This document shows positions 53,880 to 64,000 of a DNA stretch of 64,000 nucleotides, one piece after another. The stretch lies in the NCBI GenBank assembly GCA_905178155.1, contig CAJINV010000029.1:106603-170602 (forward strand). Direction: 5' to 3'. Position 1 is the first letter of the stretch. Every line of letters begins with the position of its first letter. The position numbers and the translations under genes are program-made. The DNA comes from Amoebophrya sp. A120 (lineage: Eukaryota; Sar; Dinophyceae; Syndiniales; Amoebophryaceae). The notes below the pieces were generated by a model, which saw only the letters and a program-made list of their open reading frames with translations, was not told the DNA's origin and searched no databases.

Positions 53880-54560
53880 GACCTACCCGCCGGCGTTTTC
53901 GCACTTGAATGGCGCCGGCGTTTCTTTGCTGGTGTTTTCGCACTTGAATCGCTGGGGGTGCTTTTTGTTTTCTCGTCGGTGGGCTTTTCCATGTGCCTCG
54001 CACGCAATTAACCCTGCGCGCGCCCACAGGACGAGGATGGCGCGCGGTGTTCCTTTGCTCCCCGCGCCCCGTTTTCTCTGGTCGGTGCGGCCGGGGAGCC
54101 CTACCATCTACGCAACCACAGCCGGCGCAAGCGTCTGCGCATCGGCATTTTCGCACTTGAATGGCGCGGGTGTTTCTTGGCCTTTGTTTTCGCACTTGAA
54201 TCGTGGGGGTGTTTCCGCTTTATTGTCTTCAGCGCTGGGCCTGGGCCTTGCCCTACTATCAAGAAGTCGTGTTGCCTGCTGCGGCTGGTTTCACCATTGG
54301 CAGAACCACGGTCGGCAGCCGCGGGCCGTGGCGCTGGCGTTTTCGCACTTGAATGGCGCCGATCTTTCTTTGCCAATGTTTTCGCACTTGAATGGCCTCG
54401 GTGTTTTTTTGCTTCCTCACCGCTTCGGCCTGTTCGCCGTCACTCCTACTTTGCTCAGAACCAGTCTGCGCGCGGAAAGGCAGTCGCGCAAGTGATTTCC
54501 AGCAGAAAATCGCTTGCATTTTTGCCGTTGAATGGCGCCGGTGTTTTTGGTGTTTTTCTT
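53880..54560. repeat. Spaced short repeat TTTTCGCACTTGAATGGCGC
   Basis: At least eight copies of TTCGCACTTGAATGG or close variants separated by unrelated GC-rich spacers. Function unknown. Confidence 0.85.
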
Positions 54561-54654
54561 TCACAACACACCAAAAAAAATTTTTCGGCCCTGCGGGGCT
54601 ATCTTTTTTTTGCGGTGTGATTTCCCTCCTGAATGAGAAACGCGCACTCTACGG

Positions 54655-55000
54655 CGACCCGCTCTCGGCTCTCGGTTTCCGATTCCCGGTTCTCGGTTTC
54701 CGGTTTCCGATTCTCGGTTTCCGATTCTCGGTTTCCGATTCTCGGTTTCCGATTCTCCGTTTCAGGTTCTCGGTTCTCGGTTTCCGATTCTCGGTTTCCG
54801 ATTCTCGGTTCTCGGTTTCCGATTCTCGGTTTCAGGTTCTCGGTTCTCGGTTTCCAATTCTCGGCTCTCGGTTTCCGATTCTCGGTTCTCGGTTTCCGAT
54901 TCTCGGTTCTCGGTTTCCGGTTTCCGATTCTCGGTTTCCGATTCTCGGTTCTCGGTTTCCGGTTTCCGATTCTCGGTTTCCGATTCTCGGTTTTTTACGC
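54655..55000. repeat. Simple tandem array TTCTCGGTTTCCGA
   Basis: About 345 bp of mixed TTCTCGG and TTTCCGA 7-mers. Long open frames inside are artefacts. Confidence 0.95.
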
Positions 55001-56590
55001 CCTGGCCATGGCTTAACTTGATACCCCAAGAACAGGTGTTGACACTGCTACTTCTCCCGTTGAGGTGGTCTAGTATGATGTAGCGTAGGTATTATTTCGA
55101 ACGGAGCAGCGGTTGTGGTGACCGGTTGTAGCTCTGAGAACGATGGTGCCCTACAGCGGTGATGGAAACCGATGGAGGATGGAAAGGTTGTCAAATGAAA
55201 ACCGGTGGAGGTTTATCGAGGAGCAGCAACACGACGAGTGCGGGATAACTCGACGCTTGTCTCTTGAGCTCTACTCAGCCCCGCTCGAAGGTTCTTCAAA
55301 TCCGGAGGTTGACGCCGAATGACTTTTCTTTTGCCTGAAACCTCCTGTCGAGCTCGTGACGGTGCCTTGAAGTAAATGTAAATTTCAGTTTGTCATGCAG
55401 AAAAACAGATTTCATCAAGAAGCAAGTCAAATTCTTCATGCAACAGCACACGACAAGTACAGAAACTTCAAAATCAAAAATACCTCAAGAACAGGTAATA
55501 TTGACACTGCTTGCGCCGGCAAGGGATCGACCTAGAGTGTGTCTTTCCACCTTCCAGGACAGGGCTCAATGTGAAAGCACGGGGCCTCGAGATAAATAGC
55601 ACCGCCGGTGGATGCTTTTATTCCTCGAAGGCGGGTGCGAACACCAGTGCGGAACGGCGCTTTCTTCACCTGAAGTGGTTGTAGTAAGTTTCTCATGCAG
55701 AAACAAAAACTGCAACCGTGTAGTCCTGGCATTGTAGGGTATTTTCGAAGTAGTAGATCATGTCGCGCAAATAAGATGAAATCATCGCACTTCTACTATA
55801 CACATTCAAAAAGTTGTACAACAGTACTCCAGCTGGTCCTCGACCGCTGCAACGAAAACGCTGACGTGAAGGCCGCGGCTACTGCAAAGACCTCGTTTAC
55901 TTTCCAACACGGGATCAAGAAGCTGCACCCGCGGAGAGGAGCCCTGCGCAGATCGATGCGTCGAAGACACCAGGGACGGTGATGGTTCAAGAAACTGTCC
56001 TACATTTTGAAAAGACTGTTGCTGTTCGTCCTATCACTCTGTGATAAAATTATTCGGACATAAGGCAGAGCACGACATGAATTGTGAATGATTGCAAACT
56101 TGATCTTGATGATGTCTAGAGCCCCGACTGCTGGGGAAAATTTTTCTTTTTGGGTGGAAGGAAGACCAGACTCTGCGCCGGCGCAGCTGCAGCCACAATC
56201 ACAATCAAAGGTTTAGACGAATCAAAACTTCCAACTAGTGTACTAACTTCAAAAATAGGACCAGATTGTTCGTTTTCGCGAAACTAAATGTTACTTAGCA
56301 CTGCAGCGTCAAATATTTGTTCGATGCTGCGGCCTCACAATACACGGTGCAACATTTGGTATTCCTCAAACTCGCTATCGAGATAGAGCTCTGACCATTT
56401 GCATTTTGTTCTCTCGTAATTCATAATAAAAACAAAAGTCCAAGATAACCTCGACAGCTACTTCCCGCCACAACAAGTTAATTTTTACATTGCTGATTAT
56501 GATGCGAATTCAACAAGAGGAAAAAACACAGACAAACACGAGTTCTCTCATGTTGCGCTACTCTATCCCATTTTGCAATCAATAAATAGC
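55001..56590. other. No gene recognised
   Basis: Mixed sequence with a few TTTGTCATGC-like words but no complete introner and no convincing coding frame. Confidence 0.45.
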
Positions 56591-57927
56591 ACCGACTTTG
56601 CCATCCTTCTCCGGCGTACTAGAGCTTGCAGACAAAAAAACACAAAAGCATCGACGTCTTGAAACAACGAAGCCTTCAGCAAAGTCAGAGACTCGGGATG
56701 TGGGGGTGGCGGTGGTAGCGGGAACTCAAATGGTGCATCATCAAGCCCGCACGGGCCAAGAAGATGACAATAATCAAGTCGCCGTCGCGTCCGTCAAAGC
56801 CCATAAATCAAAAAAAAGCACCCCGTTGCAAAAGGCGCTGCGACTTGGTTTTTGATCGGTCGGAGCACTCACTTCGGCCACTGGCTTTCACCGAACTTGA
56901 TGGCGGGGCAACTACCAAGCAGCTGTCCCACGCGGCTGCAGGCACGACAGCTCCGACGAGGAACCATCAACGCGCGCGCCCACACCACACGCCAAACGGC
57001 AACGCTCCGAGCGCGGGGCGCCCGACCAAACGGGCTAAATGGGGGAGGGCAAATACAACATGGCCCCAAGCCCGGGCGCCGGGGCGCCCCGCGAGCGCCG
57101 TGGGCCCGATAACCGGAAGCGCGCAAAGCAATGCGCACAATCAGCCAGCGCCGGGGTCGGCGGCAAGCGCCAAAAGCCTCCCAGGGTGGTGGCCGGGAAG
57201 GCGCCGGAGGGCCTGGGGCGGCGCCGGGCGTGTGAGCGAGCGAAGGCCGGCGCTCTCCGCCCCGAAGAGTCCGGTCGTCCTGCAGGGCCTTGCGGTCCTT
57301 CCTTGCGGAGTGCGTCCCCACGGGCGTCGCGCCGCTCCGCCTGCTGCGGGCTGCTCATCTCCGCGAGGCTCTTCCGCTTCTCCGACCTTCTTCTCCCTGT
57401 GCCGCTTTATTCTCCCTGTGCCGCGAGGGCAGCAGGGGATGGGGCGCGCCCGCGCCCGCCCCCGCGCGGCGCAAAGGCCCGCGGCGGCCGGGGTGCGAAA
57501 CGGCGCGGCCGGGGCGCAAAAAGGCGGGCCGGGGTGCGCGTCGGCCGGGGCGGGCGCGAGGCAACCGCGGCGCCGGTCGCCTCACCCAAAACCGTCGCAA
57601 TGTCGGGGGGTTTTCGAAGGCAAAGGAGAAGCGCCCGCCGGGCATACTCGCTATCCGTCAACTGGCTGCCGGCCTCTCCGCGCAGTGTTTTGCGGGTCCG
57701 GCGGGGGCCGGCGCCGGCGCCCAACATGTGGCCCAGCGTCGTCCGGAAACCTCACGCAGACCAAACAGGCCGGGCGTATTTCATCCTTCTGCCCGAGCCA
57801 GTTCCTCCAGCCATGGCACCCACTGCAAGGCGCGAGGACGTGCGCCGCCGGGCGTGCGCGGCCTGCGCGGTCCTCTGCTTGTCGTCTGTAGTAGCTAAAG
57901 CACGGCCCGGCCTTGGTTTTTGTTTTC

Positions 57928-57959
<32 letters not shown>

Positions 57960-58560
57960 GCCGAAGGCACAACTGTGCAGACTCTCGCGGCAGTTCACTT
58001 GGACGGAAAAACACCTCCCTGGTGCGGCACTCCTGCGCTCGCGAGATAACGCCTCACGGACTTCTATGTGGATTTCGCGAGAAACTAAAAACTCAATGTC
58101 GTCCGTAGTTCTTTCTTCGTTATCTTTGCACTCCTTTGTTCATTCTAAAATCTCCGAAAAAACTGGTTCGCGGCCAATCGCAACACTTTCTTCTAAAATA
58201 CTTTTACTATTCGTCCAACACCACCGTGTTTGTGTGGTTGCTGTATCACTTCGAAACTGTCTGCGCTGTTAGCGTTAAAAAACTTGTTCCTATGTCATCT
58301 TTTGGTGTAGTTGCTTTTGTCTGAGCTTGCAGCTAAAAAAAAATTAGTTGAGCAGGATCTTACTTGGCTTTAAAAAGTATAAACATTGCAGTATACGAAG
58401 GTAAGAATCAAAGACTTTAATCTTACACTTGTCGCTGATGTCAAGACCCGACACCAAAGTTCTAGTAGCACACTGGCGTTCCTCCTCTCTTGTCAACTAA
58501 TCCGCCAAAGAACCGTCCGATTTCTTTATCCGTGTTGTACGCAAAAAAGTTCGTCCGATC
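56591..58560. other. GC-rich stretch, no convincing gene
   Basis: Several overlapping long frames on both strands between 56764 and 58049 are explained by high GC. A fragment GGCAAATACAACATGGCCCC at 57048 resembles a degraded G left end. A (CA)n microsatellite lies at 57931-57958. Confidence 0.5.
57931..57958. repeat. (CA)n microsatellite
   Basis: About 14 CA dinucleotides. Confidence 0.95.
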
Positions 58561-61500
58561 TCACTGTTTATCTTCCGTGTTGGAAACAGGCTCCGATGAA
58601 CTCGATCCTTTCAGATCGGACGAAGAAATTGCGGAAGTTTCCAGTGCTTCGATAGTTGAGATTATCTCCCGTACCAGAAATAATTGCGAACTTGATGCAG
58701 CTGCTGTTCCCGTTACTTCATCCTCGTTCAATACTTTGGTGCTGGTTGTCTTACTCTTGCTTTTGTCACCGTTCCTCACTGTACTGCCTGCTTGGAGATC
58801 CTGAGCCTCGTGATCATGTGGTTGTTGCTGTTCCACGGTTGATGGAGAGGAAGCAGCAGGAGCTTCTGTCGCCGTGTCCTTCTTCGTGCAGCTGTCATTT
58901 AATATTTCTCGAGTAGTAAACAGCTTCTCCCCTAGCTCGAGCAAAGACCTCGTCTCTGGCACTTCAAGCAGTGACAGGATTTCTTCCGTCCGGTGGCAAC
59001 GGTCGGGTTGGCCGCAGTAGAGCACACCGTGGTGTAGTTTGATGAGCAGGGAGTTTTGATTTTGATCCTCACCTGGAAGATTTTTTTCCTGCTCTGCTCG
59101 TCCAGGTGTACCACCGGCTTGTTGCACGCCAGGAGCTGTTGGCGGGGACGCGACAGTGCTAGTTGTACCTTTCATCACGAGGAACGGTTGTATCTCACCA
59201 TCAGATCTCGGACCCGGTTTCTTGAAGACTACAAGCACTGGATTTTTACCGGTTCTTGTTCTATTTTCACAGATGCTAGTTTCGCGTTGGTTTGGATCTG
59301 TTTCGAGCGCGTCGCCCTCGCCGGCAGAAGAAGAAGCTGAAATTGGTTTCATCTCCGAAAACCTGAGTTCATGCCCATCGGAGAGGGTGCACGTCACCGT
59401 CTGCTGTAAAGTCGCCAAGGGCAGTACCGGTGGGTAACGATAATCGTCGTTGCGTTGCCCGAAAAACAAATCGAAGCCGACGTAGATCCCGCCGGTACAA
59501 CTACGCGCAGCAGGTTTTCCGCAGTTGGCTTGCGACTCCGAAGATTCTTTCATGTTCTCGTCCTGCGCGCCTTCCACGACACCAAGTTTATTCTGCTTGT
59601 TGCTCTGTACTGGTTCATTTTGCTTCACGAAAAAACACTTCGGGCGGCAGAAGAGGTTAGCTGCATTTCTCTGCTGCGTGATCAATCCGCGGAACACCAC
59701 CCCAGCGGCCCACGCCGGCTGGAAGAACAGCAGAAGGTTCAACAGTGGCTGGATGGCGACACGTATGAACTGCAAAAGAGCCGCACACGCACTCGTATAT
59801 ATGCATTACAAATTTCCTCAGCATGAGAAATGAAATTTGTAATGCGGATTGCCCTCAAGAAAAAGCTTTGTAATGCATGACTGCAACTACTACGAGTACA
59901 ATGCTTTTGCACAGGATAGCACGAGATTTCTGTGGGAATGCCTTTAGCGCAGACACATCCCCGGCGAAGAGCAGCGGTTCCGCCTATTACAATGAAAAAT
60001 GCCCCCACCCCCGAACTTGAAAGCATTTGTATTGCAAACCTTTCCAAATGAAACATTCGCCCTCTTGCAAGTATCAGCATCACAGATTTCCGATCGTGAA
60101 TAGCAAAAATTTGTATTGCAAAAGATCCCAGCAAGAGCGGTGCCTGTCATGCAAGCGATGCGAAACACGACTAGAATCTGCATCAGAAAGATTCATACTC
60201 CTTTCATGCATGACAAAAAGTTTTCATTTGGAAACTTCGCATCACAAATTTTTGCAAGTTTGGGGTGGGGGGCACTTTTCACTGTAATACCGCCTCGGTT
60301 CGGTTCAGACTCGGGAAAAGTTCGGTGGTCAGGGGTAGAAGAGAACTCTTGCCGTCCTGCTCTGTAGTAGTTGCTGATGTATATGTAGTTGTAGTACTGC
60401 TCGCGGATTGCAACGTGCGGAGACTCTGCACGAAATGCTCCATGAGCGGTTTGTCCAGGGGCTTCCTCCGGGAAAGGTGATCTTCCTGCTGTGGCTCCAT
60501 GTTGCACACAGCACCTTTTTCTTCTAACGTCAGGATGGCGCGTATGAGGGTGCGCAAGTCCTCCTCTGCCTCTTTTTCATGCAAAATACCAAATCCGCAT
60601 AATGGAAATGCTATATGCGTTGAAGCATCCTGTCGATGGCATGTTTAGAAGTTTCAGGGCCGCAAATAATAGCACTACAACCCGTGGTGTGCGGGTTTGT
60701 CATGCGAAAGATACTGCTTACATTTGTGGCGTGGCTTCTGTTGCCCGTCATGAACTTCAAATGCTGGGCCAGGGGGAGCTGTGCAATCTCATAGCGCGCC
60801 GCGAGACGGTGTCCACCAATTCCGCAGTCAGCAAAGTTGGTTTTACAATCAGTTCGACACCTTCGATCTTCGCGGGAAGCTGGAGTAGTTTCATATGCAT
60901 TACAAAAGCACCGCACTCATAGTAAAACGAAAAAATAGTGGTAGTCGAGCATGACAGATCTACCTTTGTATGCTGAGCAGCATTACAAATTTTATTTTTC
61001 ATGCTAGCCGGATTTGTGATGCGATTTCTATCAGTACGACACTTTTGCAGTCGATATTTCAGTTTGTCCAGCACAGCCTCATATCCATTGCAAATATGTT
61101 TGGGTCTGGACATTTGTGATGCTAAAATGTGGATGATGGAAACACCTCCGAAACCGAATGCAGCCCAGCATGACAACTTTTCATAATGCGTTCTCATAGG
61201 ATAGGCAGTTTGCATTTTTTGCATGAGAAAAATGGATGCGACTGTTTTTGGTATATGCAACACAGACTTGTTCACAGGAATGCGAATGCAAGACCAGCAC
61301 TACAAGCTCAAACTTTATTCCAGGAGCAGACATATTTGCATTTGATACCCCCACCGCCAGCTCAACTGGTGCTCCTCCTGTTGTTCCATCGCACTGCTGC
61401 AGCAACAGCGAGGTTAGCGACTCTTGCAGGGAACAAGCTGGATCTCCCTTTTCCCCTGTTTCGAACCGCAAGGCTACGTCGACTGTGGCATCCAAGAGGT

Positions 61501-63427
61501 CCGACTCGACTGAAGATTTGAAGCGGAACAAAACGCCGAGTTCGAGGTCGAGGAGCGAAACGGAGTGGAGCTTGAAGGAGCATGCTGCTCCAGTCACCGT
61601 GTGAATGGTCGTGTTCTGTTCTTGTTCCAGCTGTGCATTGGTTTTGGTGATGGTGCCTATCGCTTCACTACTGTCGCCGAGACTCGCCGACAAGGTCGAC
61701 CACGGGTTCGTACAAACCAAGCTATCGGTTGTAGCTGCACTCTTTCCTCCTGCGCGCGGACCGCCTGTTCGTGACGATGATGATGGTGATGATGACGATG
61801 ATGATGATGAAGTGTAGTCACAGCGAGGACTACACTCGAACTTAACCGCTAAGCCTGTGATTTTTGACTCCGCTACGTTCGTGGCACTGGACCCGGAGGG
61901 ACACAGCTGCGTCATTCGCCGGAACGACTTTGGTGTCAGGCGAAACGACCGGGTCGCTGGCAAGTCGGAGTCGGTGGTACTCAGAAGCCGCAGATCCACG
62001 TCGAGGCTGGCACCCGACAGGGAGCGGTTTTGCGCTTCAACTGCGTCGCTAAACTCCTTCTCGCAGAGCTCCACCTGCGTTCGTACGGCCTTTTTGACGA
62101 TGTTGGTGCGTGGAACATCTTCGTCGTTCTCCCAATACTCCCCTTCCGATTCCACTAGATCTTCGAAAACATACCTATAAAGATCCGTCAAGCGATCCCG
62201 GCTGAAGTCACCAAGTCCGACCAAGGACAGCACCGCTCGCGTCCGGCCGAACGGTTTCGATCTGGCGCTCATGAAGAGTATGGCGTTGCGCAGTTGCAGT
62301 TCGGCTCTGCCCATGGCCGGCACGCCGGGAAGCACGGAGCCTGGATGCACCCCAAACCCCCGCAAGAAAACCTCCATCAGAATCGCGAGCCCTAGCTTCT
62401 TCTTGTCCCGCGGCTTCAGCACCAGCAACGCCTGTGTGGCCGAAACAATGACGCTCTCGGTGACAGCAAACTCGATACCTACTACAGTGCAGGTGACATC
62501 CTGCAGATTGGAAATGGGTGTTGTCGGCACTATTTTGCTTGGTTCGTCCTTGTCATCCTCGAACCATCCAAAACCGATGAGAGTCGAACCTGTGTCGTCA
62601 TATCCCGAATCGAACAGGCGCGCAGGCAGGCGAGAGGTAACAACGCGCGAATCAGGGTCGTGGCGCTTGACGGTCATATCACACGCCCAGGCAGTTTCGA
62701 ACGGAAGCAAAAGGCCGACGAGTTCGGACAGCGCAGGTTGAGGTTCTGAAATTATGTCACCGAAGCGAAATAGTCGCTCAGCGGCGCGCCGGGGGATGAG
62801 TGGGAACAAAGAGGAAGTTTCCGAAAGGAGACTGTGTATCAGCTCCGATTCGGGCTCGGACCGGGGCCCGGGCATCATCTGGGAGGAAGCAAGCAACTTC
62901 TTGTCCACGTCAGCAACTGTGTGATCTTTTGTTCGCCCTCCAACAGCTTCCTTCAGTTTTCGAAAATTCCGCACGAGGCTTTTCGAACGGAAAAAAATAC
63001 TTCTTGCACTGGCGGCAGGAGACGGAGCTACGAAGTCCAAGACGTCCGCGGACTCGGGTAGGCCGAGCAACTTGAGTTCTTCCAGGACCGTTAGCGGATG
63101 ACGTATCGACGTCGTAGTTTTTGCAGTTGCACTCTCCGGTGGCGGCCGATGCGAGGCCGCGTAAGGAGGCAGGGTCAGCAGAATCTTCTCGATATCCGCT
63201 GGCACTTTGCACACCTCGTCCCATCCGCGATAATTGTGACGCCGCACTATCACTTTGCCGCTTACCGCGTTGGTCATCTCGTCTTCGGAATCGGAATCCA
63301 CGTCGAAAGACAGCGATTCGTCCAGATCCTCGCTCCCGCTCCCTTCCACGAGATGCCATGTTCCGAAGCTGAACGCAAACCTGCATCCCGCTCCCGCTCC
63401 CGATTTTCTGTCGTCCACAAATGCCAT
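58561..63427 (-). CDS. Gene 8: 1233-residue hypothetical protein
   Basis: Function not recognised. ATG at 63427 (MAFVDDRKSGAGAG), stop TGA 58561. Exons on the minus strand: 63427-61348, 61076-61057, 60888-60794, 60537-60290, 59979-59919, 59758-58561. They total 3702 nt, exactly 1234 codons, and every junction keeps the frame. N-terminal part has an acidic run (SFDVDSDSEDEM), then a long mostly globular region (VLEELKLLGLPESADVLDF, FGWFEDDKDEP, LYRYVFEDLVESEGEYWEN) with a Ser run (61790-61815). The short exon 2 encodes only VLDKLK. The last exon opens with a hydrophobic stretch (QPLLNLLLFFQPAWAAGVVF) that could be a membrane segment, followed by a charged, Ser/Thr/Glu-rich tail. A GTG-started extension to 63514 is less likely. 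Confidence 0.87.
59764..59918. mobile_element. Introner B
   Basis: TATGAACTGCAAAAGAGCCG and GAGTACAATGCTTTTGCACA then GGATA; TSD ACACG/GCACG. In gene 8 (-). Confidence 0.9.
59985..60289. mobile_element. Introner C variant, perfect TSD CCGCC
   Basis: CCGCC at 59980-59984 and 60290-60294. TATTACAATGAAAAATGCCC and GGGGCACTTTTCACTGTAATA. In gene 8 (-). Confidence 0.95.
60543..60793. mobile_element. Introner D, perfect TSD GCGCG
   Basis: GCGCG at 60538-60542 and 60794-60798. TATGAGGGTGCGCAAGTCCT and GGGGGAGCTGTGCAATCTCA then TA. Restores SRRA-ILTLEEKG. Confidence 0.95.
60894..61056. mobile_element. Introner B, perfect TSD TTTCA
   Basis: TTTCA at 60889-60893 and 61057-61061. Restores LDKLK-LLQLPAKIEG on the minus strand. 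Confidence 0.95.
61082..61347. mobile_element. Introner A
   Basis: TATCCATTGCAAATATGTTT and ACATATTTGCATTTGATA; flanks CCTCA/CCCCC. Restores ELAVGA-VLDKLK on the minus strand. Confidence 0.9.
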
Positions 63428-63757
63428 GTTCCTGCCTAGTATCCGAACATGCCTGGTACGGGTACCTCGGCCGTTGATGTCATCTGCACAGTATGGATAG
63501 CGAGCGTGGCGCACACGAACGATAGCGATACATAAATATAGGTCCCACCTTTAGATACAACAAGAACAAGGGCAAGGCCGAGCAAGCTCCTTTTCGAAGA
63601 CACTGGAAAAATATCAATTTCACAATCACATTCACAGCTCCACACAAATACAAACAATTTTCCAAAGGGAAAAATGGAAGCTGCGCCTACTGCGTCAAAA
63701 AATGAAATAAAGCAGCTGTAATGATGGTGCAAGAATGTACAACAACTTAGTTGCAAT

Positions 63758-64000
63758 TTATAGATACGAGTAAGCCGTCGTCGCAGTGGATAAGAACCGA
63801 AACCGGACGACAACCTCTAGCACCGCTCCGTCCACTTGAAAGGCATGCTCCCCGACATCGAGAGCGAGGGGACCCGCCTTCGACTTTTTCACGCCAAGCT
63901 GGAGCACTGCGCCGAATTGCAAATCCAGCCAGATGACCTTTTTCAGCTTGAAAAAAGTGCTTTTCCCTAGCACCAAAGTGTTCCTGTCCTCTTCATTGAA
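63758..64000 (-). CDS. Gene 9: 3' end of a hypothetical protein (partial)
   Basis: The frame is open from the right edge of the window to TAA at 63758: 80 codons (FNEEDRNTLVLGKSTFF, then WLDLQFGAVLQLGVKK, ending TATTAYSYL). The start lies outside. Regular alternation of hydrophobic residues suggests beta structure. Function not recognised. It lies in tandem upstream of gene 8 on the same strand, 330 bp away. Confidence 0.65.
   Translation of the reverse strand, partial: FNEEDRNTLVLGKSTFFKLKKVIWLDLQFGAVLQLGVKKSKAGPLALDVGEHAFQVDGAVLEVVVRFRFLSTATTAYSYL

Noticed and set aside
56764-58049. Frames of 375 and 336 residues
   Set aside because: Very GC-rich, overlapping on both strands, arginine/proline/alanine biased, no introner junctions or motifs.
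1847-61347. Many short predicted peptides containing MSGSG, CLGLE or QTQTYLH
   Set aside because: These are translations of the A introner TIRs, not proteins.

Overview
This window looks like the nuclear genome of a protist. Genes are split into many short exons by small transposon-like introns (introners). There are no ribosome binding sites or operons, low-complexity proteins are common, and no tRNA, rRNA or CRISPR was seen. My best guess is a syndinian dinoflagellate of the Amoebophrya type, because invasive non-canonical introner elements are known there. That is inference: no taxonomic marker is present, and other introner-rich protists are possible.

The key to the window is a set of about 70 introners. 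Each has terminal inverted repeats (TIRs) and is flanked by a short direct repeat (target-site duplication, TSD), usually 5 bp. I sort them by TIR: A (TATCAAATGCAAATATGTC then TGGGTCTGG), B (TATGAATTGCAAAAGTATCG), C (TATCCTGTGTAAAAACGTCC, variant TATTACAATGAAAA), D (TATGAGAGTGCACAACTCCC), E (TATGGCGTTCTCAAACGTTA), F (TCAGCTGG then CAATCTCAA) and G (ATGAACGGACAAAATAC). Removing the element plus one 5-nt flank copy rejoins open frames at nearly every testable junction. That rule was used to build the gene models below by hand. Two ordinary GT-AG introns without TIRs were also found.

Layout. 1-1290: 48-bp satellite. 2614-12751 (+): gene 1, many exons, some junctions unresolved. 12752-14716: minisatellite, hairpin array and a conserved 190-bp block. 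14717-16907 (+): gene 2. 17678-27330 (+): gene 3. 27331-31630: hairpin array, the conserved block again, and 48-bp satellite that flips orientation near 30190. 31634-41242 (+): gene 4, 13 exons, 1237 codons. About 41987-51013 (+): a Q/N/P-rich locus with duplicated segments, frame breaks and two copies of a YTRxQML motif resembling eIF4E-binding motifs. 51583-52863 (+): gene 7. 52864-58560: repeats, GC-rich and apparently gene-poor sequence. 63427-58561 (-): gene 8, six exons, 1233 codons. 64000-63758 (-): the 3' end of gene 9.

None of the proteins could be assigned to a known family with confidence. Genes 2, 3 and 4 share Cys-rich (CxxC-type) segments and the same strand, so they may be related or co-opted zinc-binding proteins; this is inference. 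The biology of the window is mainly that of intron gain by mobile elements: nested, adjacent, hairpin, giant and chimeric introners, plus paralogous empty sites that catch insertions in the act.
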